Below are positions 1 through 8,745 of a stretch of DNA of 64,000 nucleotides, piece by piece. Every line of letters starts with the position of its first letter. Position 1 is the first letter of the stretch. Under the pieces are notes generated by a model, which was not told where the DNA came from, searched no databases, and saw nothing but the letters and a program-made list of their open reading frames with translations. Both the position numbers and the translations under genes were made by a program. The stretch is from Ampullaceana balthica (lineage: Eukaryota > Mollusca > Gastropoda > Lymnaeidae), in the NCBI GenBank assembly GCA_944989445.1, contig CALYLW010000688.1, positions 38,866 through 102,865 on the forward strand. Direction: 5' to 3'.

Positions 1-293
1 GATTATGACTGTCTTCCAGGCAGTTGTTTAACTCGTCTACTACTTTTTTTATTTTTGTCGTCAGGGGTTTTAAGACTATTGCTTTCTTTTTTTAGTTCGT
101 TCAGATTCTTCAGTTTTTCCAATATATTCTATAATTTCCTTTATAGGTTCTAATTTTAGTTCTCCTCTTCCTTTATTATTTTTTTTCTGGTCTTTGGATT
201 TTTTTTAGGAATCTCACTGTTACTCTTGTCCTTGTGAACTCACTGGATCATATTTTCCTTTTTAAATCCCTTATATTAACTTGGAAATCTTGT

Positions 294-670
294 CTGTCGT
301 TCGTAAAAGTAAGAAATGACACACTTTCCTTGATGCCATCGAGCTGAAATTTTGCACAGAGACTCGTGTTCCCTAAAAATGCATCGTATCAAAAGTTCAA
401 ATTGATCTAATGTACCTTAATTAAATTAATGCATTTTTAGTTTATCTCTATATTAGTCAATGTAATTCAATATCGCCGTTTTTTATTGTTTGCCTTCCAC
501 GTGCCACTTGAGTCGTTCACGCCAGTCATTGATGTCCACACCCCTCCCCTATTACCCCGGTTTTAAAAGCCAGGGGAGATCACTCGGTTTCAGTCTGTAA
601 ATGTTTGTCGCGTTTGAACATAATCAATACTTTGAGTTCTGTCTCACATATAAGGGATTTATAGTCAAAA
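294..670 (-). repeat. Copy of the TAAATCCTTTATA-type MITE-like repeat
   Basis: It lies in element 1 exactly where the paralogous element 2 has no such sequence. It shares, in inverted orientation, the tracts aaattttgcaga/ctgcaaaattt and taaattaatgcatttttag with the repeat pair at 44.2-45.4 kb, and ends in ataagggatttatag like that family. It is shorter than the 600-bp units there. Confidence 0.5.
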
Positions 671-697
671 AATTTGTTTTTACGGGGTTGTTTAATT

Positions 698-1078
698 TTA
701 CTTAATGCTATAAACCGGCTTTTTGGGGTTGTCGTATCTAAAATACTTAAAACAGCCCGCTGATGAATCTGCCACCCTATAAACTTCTTTGGATAAATAC
801 GGGTCCTTGCAATATATGCTGGCTACCCCATACAATTCTTCTTGCCAGTTACTATCGTCACCATTATAGTCCTTAATCTCATCTCTAGCCCTTTCCCGTC
901 TTTCTGCCTCTAAATCTGCTAATAATTGAGCTACTCTGAGTTCAATTTCACGTTGTCTCTGTCTCTCTTCATCTTTTTCCCGTTGCTGTCTAATTCTCTC
1001 AATTTCTTCCGGCCACCGTCTCATTTTATCTTCATGTTGTATCCGTTTCTCTTCATTTTCTTCCTGACACTGTCTCAT
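698..1078 (-). CDS. Coiled-coil gag-like ORF of LTR element 1
   Basis: 126-residue open frame, rich in E, R, Q and K, with a long predicted charged helix (residues 1 to about 70) followed by an acidic tract and a conserved tail containing ELYGVASIYCKDPY. The tail is shared with the ORF at 7308-7634 (ELYGIVSIYYEDPY), which defines a two-member family in this window. Role is probably structural, gag-like, by its place next to the 5' LTR of a minus-strand LTR element. No zinc knuckle or enzyme motif is present. The true start could lie further right (to about 1200), because similar text continues there in another frame. Confidence 0.5.
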   Translation of the reverse strand: MRQCQEENEEKRIQHEDKMRRWPEEIERIRQQREKDEERQRQREIELRVAQLLADLEAERRERARDEIKDYNGDDSNWQEELYGVASIYCKDPYLSKEVYRVADSSAGCFKYFRYDNPKKPVYSIK

Positions 1079-1335
1079 TTTATCTTCATGTTGTCTCGTG
1101 TTTTCTTCATCTTCTTCTCGCTCATGTTCTCCCCACTTATCCCTTACAAATTGATCCAGTTCTTCCCCTTTCAGTGAGAGTCGTTTTCCCCAGTTTCTGA
1201 CTTTCTCATAATAATTTTCCGTAAGAATATAACATTAATTTGTTAAGGTCCCCACAAAGTTCTGGTAGCTCACTGAATTGTGTATATGAATAGTCCAATT
1301 ATGGAAGATTCTCACTAGATACTTGAATCTTGACC

Positions 1336-1530
1336 GACGAGGTGGACACCTTGTTGTCGGACTGGTCATTCACCGACACACTCAGGACTCACAGGAACGA
1401 TGAGGTGGACACCTTGTTGTCGGACTGGTCGTTCACCGACACACTCAGGACTCACAGGAACGACGAGGTGGACGCCTTGTTGTCGGACCGGTCGGTCACC
1501 GACAGACTTAGGACTGTGGAATGATGAGGT
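1336..1530 (+). repeat. 63-bp tandem repeat, three units plus part of a fourth
   Basis: Units start at 1336, 1399 and 1462 with ga(c/t)gaggtggac and differ by few bases; a fourth, shortened unit begins at 1523. 63 is a multiple of three and the array is open in one frame, but no wider gene supports coding. It lies between the gag-like region and the LTR end of element 1. Confidence 0.85.
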
Positions 1531-1744
1531 GGACGCCTCTCTGCATGGACTGGAGCGACAAAATACACGCTGACTCAGACAGAACGGACTCCAACCACAC
1601 TGGCCATTGGATAACCTCGTTTAATAGACAAAACACTGTCTCACACTGGCTACTGTGTCTTGGCGTTGTTATCGTTATCGACAAAAGTCTCCAGAAATCA
1701 TCGGACGTGACCCCAATGTTGCGCATTGGGTTCTGGATACGTTA

Positions 1745-1975
1745 GCTCTTGTTCAATGATATTCAAATTTAACAATAGGTCCAGGTGACAATGATCAACA
1801 TTTTTAAAATTATCTCAACACAGTATAAAACAGACGTTAACTTGCTTCCATTCTTCTCTCACTCCTTTCCTTTCACTCCTTGAGCGTCTTGGTGTGACGC
1901 ACAATATTCTGGTGAGCACAACTATACTACACAATTATGTACTACATTTGGACCAGTGATTCTCATACCCTGACA
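1745..1975 (-). repeat. LTR of element 1 (right edge defined, left edge uncertain)
   Basis: The right edge reads gtgattctcataccctgaca, the same terminal sequence as both LTRs of element 2. The LINE starts right after. The left edge was not resolved; the LTR may include the tandem repeat at 1336. Confidence 0.5.
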
Positions 1976-3275
1976 GTAGTTTGCAACCTTTGGTCCCTAC
2001 CTGGCACTCAACTCTCACCTGTGGCTCCAAGTAGCTGTAGCATGCACAGCGGCCCCACCTCGATAAATAGTCTCGCCTAACCGGCTAAACCAGGTGAGGG
2101 TAAATCGATGGTATACAAACAGCATGTGAAGACTGTTTTGGCTGCCTGCGCTCTGGATCTTCTATGGGCCAACAGGCAAGAGGCGATACACAGCAAAGTG
2201 TTGTGGAGTGCTAAGATCATGACTAGACACATAGGAAGTCCTGGTCATCCACTGCACACAACCCCATTCCCAGACGTCTCGACAACGTCTTGCTGCTGGA
2301 CCAGATGGTTTTGGGCGAGAGGGTGAGGTCGACATGTTGCGTGAATCTTCCTCACTTTAAACAAAGTCACAGCGCAAGTCACTCTCATCATCATCATCGA
2401 TTCATTCCAAAATCCTGTAGCAACAGGTTAGGGGTGAAGCGGCAGGTGAGGGCACACTGGCAGCCGTGGTCACAAACCTGCATGCAGGTGGTTCAGGCCA
2501 TAGGGTCGTTCACCAATGACACTTAGCAGCAGTGGTGTCCGGCAGCCTCCTGAGTGACTGAGCAGCCTTCTTTAGGAATGCACTGCTTACATTCATGGAA
2601 TGAAGAATGGGCTAGAAAAGGTTCGCTAAACATTGCCTGCTCAATCTTCCCTGTCCAGACTACCGCGGCTGGCGGAAACCCTATTTCTGCGGTAGAAAAC
2701 TAAAGAAGAAGCCGAGGACTATTCCTCTCACCCTGGGCATAAGGAATGTGCGCACACTAATGGACGGAAATCAAACCAACAGACCCAAACGGAGAACTGC
2801 CCTGGTGGGCCACGAACTTTCAAAATACGATGTCAACATTGTCGTTTTTAGCGAGATCCGTTTACCAGGAGAGGGCGAACTAAGTGAAAGAGGCTCCGGC
2901 TACACCTTCTTCTGGAGTGGCAGAGGGAGTGAGGAACGCGTGAGGCCGTGTTGGCTTTACCATGAAGACATCATTAGTATGTAAGCTGGCTGGTCTTGCA
3001 AAGGGCATAAATGAAAGACTCATGACGATGAGACTGCCTCTGTTGACCAGGAGAAATATCTTATTATCATCAGCTGCTATGCCCCATCAATGACTGACCC
3101 TGATGAAGTGAAATCCAGGTTTTACGGGGACCTTCATTCTATCCCCGCCAACATTCCTTCTACTGATAAGCTTGTCATACTTGGTTACTTAAATGCAAGA
3201 ATGGGCGGCGACGATGCTCTTTGGGATGTTGTGATAGGAAAACATGGAGTGGGCCGGTGTAATAGCAATGGTCTC
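1976..3275 (+). mobile_element. LINE with APE-type endonuclease, 5' part (interrupted copy)
   Basis: The sequence parallels the 5' part of the LINE at 24.48 kb: ggctaaaccaggtgag at 2082, then an untranslated-looking region, then endonuclease text. The frame at 2748-2984 starts NVRTLMDGN and includes VVFSEIRLPGEGELSERGSGYTFFWSG. A second frame at 3090-3296 matches the LINE segment LVILGYLNARMGGDDALW. In this copy the GDFNAR motif of the endonuclease reads GYLNAR. The gene is broken by frameshifts and by LTR element 2, which entered at 3275; the rest continues at 8746. Confidence 0.8.
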
Positions 3276-3756
3276 TGTCAAGTCTCATATCTATAGGATT
3301 TGCCTAGCTCTCAGCTTGTACTTCGTACACAGAAATTGACACGAGGATATAGAAATTCAAATGTTTATTCAGTTACACAAACTGGCTGTTCTCCTTAGAA
3401 CAGCAAACATAATCATTGTACAAATCCTGAATCACTCGTAGTCTCTTCAAAACTCTTCCTGACTGTCTCCTCACATGTACAGCATACGATTAGGGCTCAA
3501 TACACAACTCGCTGTACAACAACTTGACATGCTCTTATTTCAAAGTCATAGCCCGCGGTCCGACCCTACCGGTCTTGGGCCATGCTCAACTTTCAACTTC
3601 AACTGACTGTCTGCTGTCACAACTGGTCACTCTGACCTCTCCCTGTCCTCTGACCACACACTCACGTGATCAGAGTTCATTACAAATCATCCCCGTTAAC
3701 TCGTGTTCACTCCAGTCAACAAGCATTCACCAACAGTGATTCTCATACCCCTGACA
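3276..3756 (-). repeat. LTR of element 2 (3' LTR)
   Basis: 481 bp, TGTCAAG...CTGACA. It matches 8398-8745 along its length but has about 130 bp (around 3540-3670) that the other LTR lacks. Confidence 0.9.
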
Positions 3757-3775
3757 TGTCCCCCCCTCTTCCCTT
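3757..3775 (-). promoter_or_regulatory. Polypurine tract of LTR element 2
   Basis: The plus strand reads tgtccccccctcttccctt, so the minus strand is a purine run ending at the LTR edge. Such a tract primes plus-strand DNA synthesis in LTR elements and fixes the orientation. Confidence 0.75.
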
Positions 3776-4654
3776 AGATTCTACTACCGTGTAGAATCTT
3801 CTAATTTACAACAACATAAAAAAGTCAGGGTATGGAATCACTGTCATTTACACCCACACACACACACAAATCTTCAATATGTACATATGCAAGGTTGAAT
3901 ATATGAGTATGTTATCTGTAAAAACCTGCCATAAAATTAAATCATAAGCCCAATCATTGCTATTAAGTATATCAATCAGATACAACTCTAGTTTGATTAT
4001 GTCCACATCAGGGGAACTTTTAAGGAGCAATTTTTGCTCATTTAATAATTACTTTTCTATGTATCTTTACTGTCTCCATAGTAGGACCTCTTAAACAAAA
4101 TCCTCAGAGCATTTTAATAATCCTCATAAATCACATATTTCATCATAATCATGAACTCTATCATCATCAAAACGTATTATCATAAATACATATCCTTATA
4201 ATAAAAATAGCATGAGGTCTCCAGGGGAACAAACTTTTTACATAATCTACAAAATTGTCATGAACATCAGTAGCACCTCATCAATAAATTTCAATATCAT
4301 AATAATGGCATGAGGTCACCCGGACCCCAAAAATTCTAACAAAAAATCACATTCATATCACTCATCATAGTTATCAATAAAGACACATCATCATCATTAC
4401 AGAAAATACAATACTCATTTCATATTATTTAGGGAGCATTCATATACCGTAAAACACAGCAACACCAATATGACAAAGAAAAAATCATAGCACCATCGTT
4501 TTGATGGTGGTATATTTCGTTTGTCCCCCATCATAAACAAAAAAACGACACTGGTTACCATTATACAGAATGATCTGTACTACCGCGAGCGTTGACGGCA
4601 CTTCCCACATGACAATAGCTATACCACCACTGGTGTCAATCTCAACATGACCTT

Positions 4655-4916
4655 TCTTATCTTATCTATACAGACGCTAGTTCTATTCAGAAGATAATTG
4701 CGTCCACAGACCATGACGGATGATCTGTTGGCAAGTGATGCAGCGTTCCCAGGCCACGGCTATGATGGTTCCATGCATTACCCGGCCGCCTAACTAGTGT
4801 TAGGTACCCATTCTCAGGGACGTCTTAGGCCCCGGAAAAAATACCTTGTCTTTACATGGATTCGAACTCGTGACCATCAGTATGATAGTCGAGCGGGCTG
4901 CCACTCGACCACCTTG
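4655..4916 (-). mobile_element. tRNA-derived SINE, family S1, copy 1
   Basis: On the minus strand it starts with a tRNA-like head (ggtggtcgagtgg as box A, gagttcgaatcc as box B), goes through a core shared with the copy at 7041 (ctaacactagttaggcggc), and ends in gacgcaattatcttct...gcgtctgtatagataagataag. The head resembles a Leu/Ser-type tRNA by its GGTCGAGTGG arm. Orientation is opposite to copy 2. Confidence 0.85.
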
Positions 4917-5140
4917 TCCCCTCCTTTGGATTCTTCTTGTTGACTTCTAAAGTTCCCCCTTGTGTCTATGAATACACCTGCGAATGAGTCAGTTTCAACC
5001 CCACGACTCAATGCTAATTTCAAGAGGACCCCAACTATCGTCACAATCATTAGACGTTAGCGTGCGAGCAAAGCCGTTATCTGTCTTTGGGTTTCTTTAA
5101 CGCGACGGAATCCTAAAACTCTCCTGTGAGTTTTTGTCTG

Positions 5141-5899
5141 TCATTGCCTTATGAGAGGGCCCAGCCCTGACCCCACAGACTCAGTGTCAATGTCCCTGTG
5201 TAACTCCGTGTTGGCATTGGTGTGTTTTTGGAGGTCATAAGCGTACCCTGTATCCAGCGAAGCCAAACAATGCCCCACTGAGCACACGTCATGTTTTTGT
5301 GTGAACCCACTGCAGCGGTTCTCATTAATTTCCTTATTTTCCTCTTTGAGGGTGCTCTTTTCTATCCCTTTTTTCAGCACCCTGTGCGGTACTTCTATCA
5401 TTATGTTCATTACATTTTAAAAAATGTACTTTACTCCACTTCTATGGCTCAAGTCGGTTCGGCCTTTACCTCATTATCTTCTATTTCATCTGTAACCCTC
5501 TGATTTGCTTCAATTTTTGTCTCCGAGGCTACTGTTACTACTATAACCAATTTATATTCAATGCCCTTCTCCTCATCTCGACTATCTTGGTCAATTATTT
5601 TTCTTTGTCCACTTGGTGATTGTTTTTTTCTATAATTTCTTCCTTCTCTATCAGTACTTCTTTGTTTTCATTTTCTTAAGTTTTGTCAGCAATAGTATGG
5701 AGCGTCTTGGCCCTTCCCTGCACCCTTGCTGTCATGTCTGTATCATTCCATGTTAATCTCTGCATTAATTCAGCAATTTTTTCTTCCTACTATCCTATGA
5801 TTCTCAATAAGTCAGTAATGTCTTATTTGTTATGTGTTACGTTTAGGGTTAACTCCGAATTCTCTTCTTCTTTCTGAGTCAGTCTTTTTTTTTCATATA
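5141..5899. other. Interior of LTR element 2 without clear gene
   Basis: Only short open frames on both strands. The minus frame 5141-5410 is charged (KKGIEKSTLKEENKEINEN) and may be a decayed end of the coiled-coil gene, but no homology is recognised. The nearby stretch 3776-4650 is AT-rich and has no gene that I can see. Confidence 0.4.
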
Positions 5900-5959
5900 T
5901 GTGTTTTCTGGCTCTATTTCCTTTAGCTCCCTCTGCAAATTCTCCCAAACTTCATCTTA

Positions 5960-6680
5960 ATCAGCCAGCGTCTTATTCAGTCCTGTTATATTTTGGTTTG
6001 CAATGATTAAGTTTGATTCCATCTCTGCTAGTTTTTCATCTTTACCCCTGAATATTTTTATCAAGCTAGAATACACTTTATCCATTTCGGTAATTTTCAT
6101 TTTCAAGTCCTTGAACTCAACTTCAGCTTCATTTGGTTTTATTTTGTGCTTTCTCTTTAATTCTTCTAATAAATCATCTTTGTCTGCTAAAGTCTTACTC
6201 AGATCTGCTGTTTTTTGTGTGTAATCATTAGGTTTCTCTCCATTTCTACCAGTTTTTCATCTTTAGTCTTGACTATTTTTAGCAAGCTAGAATACTCTTT
6301 TTCCATTTCAGCATTTTTCATTTTCAAGTTCATGAACTCTACTTCATCTTCATTTAGTTTTATTTTGTGCTCCCTCTATAATTGTTCTAATAAATCGTCC
6401 CTTTCAGCAAAGGCCTTACTCAGATCTCCTATGTTGTTGTGTGTAATCATTAGGTTTCTATCCATTTCCACCAGTTCATCATCTTGTTAGTTATTTTGAG
6501 CCAGCTCGATTTTTCTTTATCATTTTGAGCTAACAGGCTGCTCATTTCAACAATTTTCATTTTTAATTCCCATGACTCAGCTTCAGTTTCATCTAGTACT
6601 GTTTTGTACTTGTTACCTTCCCTTTTCCAGCTCTGTAAGTCTACTTTGCACACTACCCAATGGTGCTTGTAATGCATTAA
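5960..6680 (-). pseudogene. Tandem coiled-coil repeats (about 75 residues each) in LTR element 2
   Basis: Read on the minus strand, three consecutive blocks of about 225 bp translate to the same charged heptad-like pattern: DDLLEEL..(K/E)HKIKLNE, then LKMK..EM, then a K(D/E)EKL(V/A)EMERNL(I/M) tail. Blocks lie near 6450-6677, 6225-6450 and 6003-6224. The blocks are interrupted by stops and shifts, so the gene is damaged. The pattern is that of a long rod-like protein rather than a usual gag with capsid fold. Function is unknown. Confidence 0.55.
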
Positions 6681-7040
6681 ATGTATCTTTGTGTTCCGCT
6701 AGTTTTTTCTCTTTCTCGAACAATGCAGTTCTTAGCATGTCCGCGAGGCTAAGGTTGTCTGCCAGTTCATAGTTTAAGAAATCAATTTCTTTTTTGTTTT
6801 CGGCATTCCGGTTTTTAAAGGAACCTAATTTTTTTCTCTTTGTTCAGATTCTTCGCCTTTCTTTATGGATACTACGATTTTCATTTGCGCTTCTACTATT
6901 GGTTCTCTTCTTCCTTTATTATATTGTTTTATGTTCCTAGGAAAATTCTCACGAAAGTCACTAACTGTATTGTGATCACCCTGGATCTCTTTATGATATT
7001 GACCGGTTTCTTGTGATTGTCGTATATATAATACTTAAAC

Positions 7041-7315
7041 GCGGTGGTCGAGTGGAAGCGCGCTCGAATGGCGTACCGATGGTCACGGGTTCGAATCAAT
7101 GTGAAGACAAGGATTTGTTCCCGGGCCTAGGAAGTCCCTGAGTCACCCAGCTCTGAAAGGGTACCTAACACTAGTTAGGCGGCTGGGTAATGCGTGGAAC
7201 CCACAAAGCCGTGGCCTGTGAACGCTGCATCCCTTGGCAACAGATAATCTGTCATGGTCTATGGACGCAATTATCTTCTGCATAGAAGGAGCGTCTGTAT
7301 AGATAAGTTAGATAA
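7041..7315 (+). mobile_element. tRNA-derived SINE, family S1, copy 2
   Basis: Head ggtggtcgagtgg...gggttcgaatc (boxes A and B), core with ctaacactagttaggcggc, tail gacgcaattatcttctgcat then agaaggagcgtctgtata and gataagttagataa. It is absent from the paralogous LTR element 1 (flank gtcgtat..aatacttaaa at 730), so its left edge is exact. The tail equals the 3' end of the LINE at 41385-41445. Confidence 0.9.
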
Positions 7316-7634
7316 ACTGGCCAGCTGACGGTTCCGCCAACCTATAAAATTCTTCCGTTGGATATGGATCCTCATAATATATACTTACTATCCCATATAA
7401 TTCGTCCTGATTGTTACTCTCGTTACAGTCATAGTCTTCCGTCTCCTCTATAGCCCTTTTCTGTATTTTTGCCTCTAAGTTTGCTTGTCTCTTTTCGTTT
7501 TGTCTCCGTTTCTTTTCATCTTTTGTCTGTCTCTCTTCGTTTTGTCTCAGTGATTCTTCATTTTCTTTTTGCCACTTTAACCGTACTTCTTCAAATTCGT
7601 TTTCCAACCATCTATCGTCCTTATTGTCCGTCAT
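7308..7634 (-). CDS. Coiled-coil gag-like ORF of LTR element 2
   Basis: 108 residues, MTDNKDDRWLENEFEEVRLK then a long E/K/R/Q-rich helix (residues 15-70), acidic linker, and the family tail ELYGIVSIYYEDPYPTEEFY. It is related to the ORF at 698-1078. The reading frame ends inside the SINE inserted at 7041-7315, which has therefore cut the protein; the original continued beyond. It lies 0.76 kb inside the 5' LTR, the place of gag. No catalytic motif is seen. Confidence 0.55.
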   Translation of the reverse strand: MTDNKDDRWLENEFEEVRLKWQKENEESLRQNEERQTKDEKKRRQNEKRQANLEAKIQKRAIEETEDYDCNESNNQDELYGIVSIYYEDPYPTEEFYRLAEPSAGQFI

Positions 7635-8397
7635 TATTTATGTCTCTAGTATGTTTATCTTCTAGTTTGACTGATTCTCTTAATCTCTAACAGATTAATC
7701 TTATATGTTACAAATACTTTACAATTTGGATAATCTTTGATCAACAATTAAATCTGTACTTACTCGGTGTATTGAATATAACACTCATTCATTATATCCA
7801 GACATAACGAAATTCACACAGTCACAACTTGAATGTTCACTGGCCTTAATCCACCGTAAAGATGTTCACAAACAATGTTTATCCCCTTTGAGCATGCCCG
7901 GGCTGTGGTCTGCTCCTGGTACCAGGCGTGTTACTGTCCTGGTCAGAATTGTTATGTACTCCTGCAACTGGACCTCCGGGTACAGTTTGAATATCATCTT
8001 CTCTTGCAATGTTCTGGTTTCGTCGTTAACACTACCTTGGTTAGCAATGTTCGGTACTCCTGGGACTCTGCTCCACGACCCCGTCTGTCTGCAACCCCAC
8101 TGCTACACTGATCGTTGTCCGGGTTAGCGGTGTTCGTCTCTGCTTTCGTCATGATCTCGTATATAATCTACTGCTTCTGATACGGGCGTAAGCCCTACAC
8201 TTTTGCGATGATCTGGTTAGCGATGCTTGGTTCTCCGGCGGGTACAGTATGTATCAGACACACTGTACTGGCCTGGAATGGACGGTTATGCAACATACTG
8301 CTCCGCTGAGGTGATTTCGTCGAATATCTCGAAGTAATTCTTGTACTTGTTGGTGGTGCTTGGCAATCCAGAGACTATTTTGATGGACGGGCGCCTA

Positions 8398-8745
8398 TGT
8401 CAAGTCTAATATTTATAGGATTTGCCTAGCTCTCAGCTTGTACTCCGTACACAAATTAACACAAGGATGTAGAATTTCAAATGTTTATTCAGTTACACAA
8501 ACTGGCTGTTCTCCCTAGAACAGCAAATATAATCTTTGTACAACTCCTGAATCACTCGTAGTCTCTTCAACTGTCTTCCTGACTGTCTCGTCACATGTAC
8601 AGCATACGATTAGGGCTCTATACACAACTCGCTGTACAACAACTTGACATGCTCTTATTCAGAGTTCACTACAAATCATCCCTGTGAACTCGTGTTCACT
8701 CCAGTCAACAAACATTCACCCCCAGTGATTCTCATACCCCTGACA
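8398..8745 (-). repeat. LTR of element 2 (5' LTR)
   Basis: 348 bp matching 3276-3756, ending ctcatacccctgaca. On its inner side the minus strand continues with aGGCGCCCGTCC, which resembles the start of a tRNA-Lys-type primer-binding site (only the first bases fit). Confidence 0.88.

Larger units (their letters stand above)
1..1240 (-). mobile_element. Interior of LTR element 1 (coiled-coil gag-like, cut by window edge)
   Basis: This stretch is a diverged copy of 6750-7640 in LTR element 2, read in the same minus orientation. Matching landmarks are the tract around 120-240 against 6840-6960, and the text gtcgtat..aatacttaaa at 730 against 7018. Its right-hand LTR ends at 1975. No reverse transcriptase is visible, but only part of the element is in the window. 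A MITE-like repeat (about 294-670) interrupts it. Confidence 0.6.
3276..8745 (-). mobile_element. LTR element 2, complete, no visible pol
   Basis: Long terminal repeats flank it (3276-3756 and 8398-8745). Target duplication is GTCTC at 3271-3275 against GTGTC at 8746-8750, one mismatch. A polypurine tract (minus strand) abuts the left LTR and a GGCGCCCG primer-site-like sequence abuts the right LTR, so transcription runs on the minus strand. The 4.6-kb interior encodes only coiled-coil text and carries two SINEs. It lies inside a LINE whose two halves resume on each side, so the insertion boundaries are certain. With no RT, protease or integrase seen, it looks non-autonomous. Confidence 0.85.

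Noticed and set aside
926..1177. Hydrophobic plus-strand frame resembling a membrane protein
   Set aside because: It is the antisense shadow of the charged coiled-coil frame; E/K-rich helices read as F/L/S-rich on the other strand. The same holds for 6003-6490 and 7469-7690.
7041..7110. Possible true tRNA gene (good A and B boxes)
   Set aside because: No acceptor-stem pairing could be made and a second copy exists with the same downstream core and LINE-like tail, so it is a SINE head.
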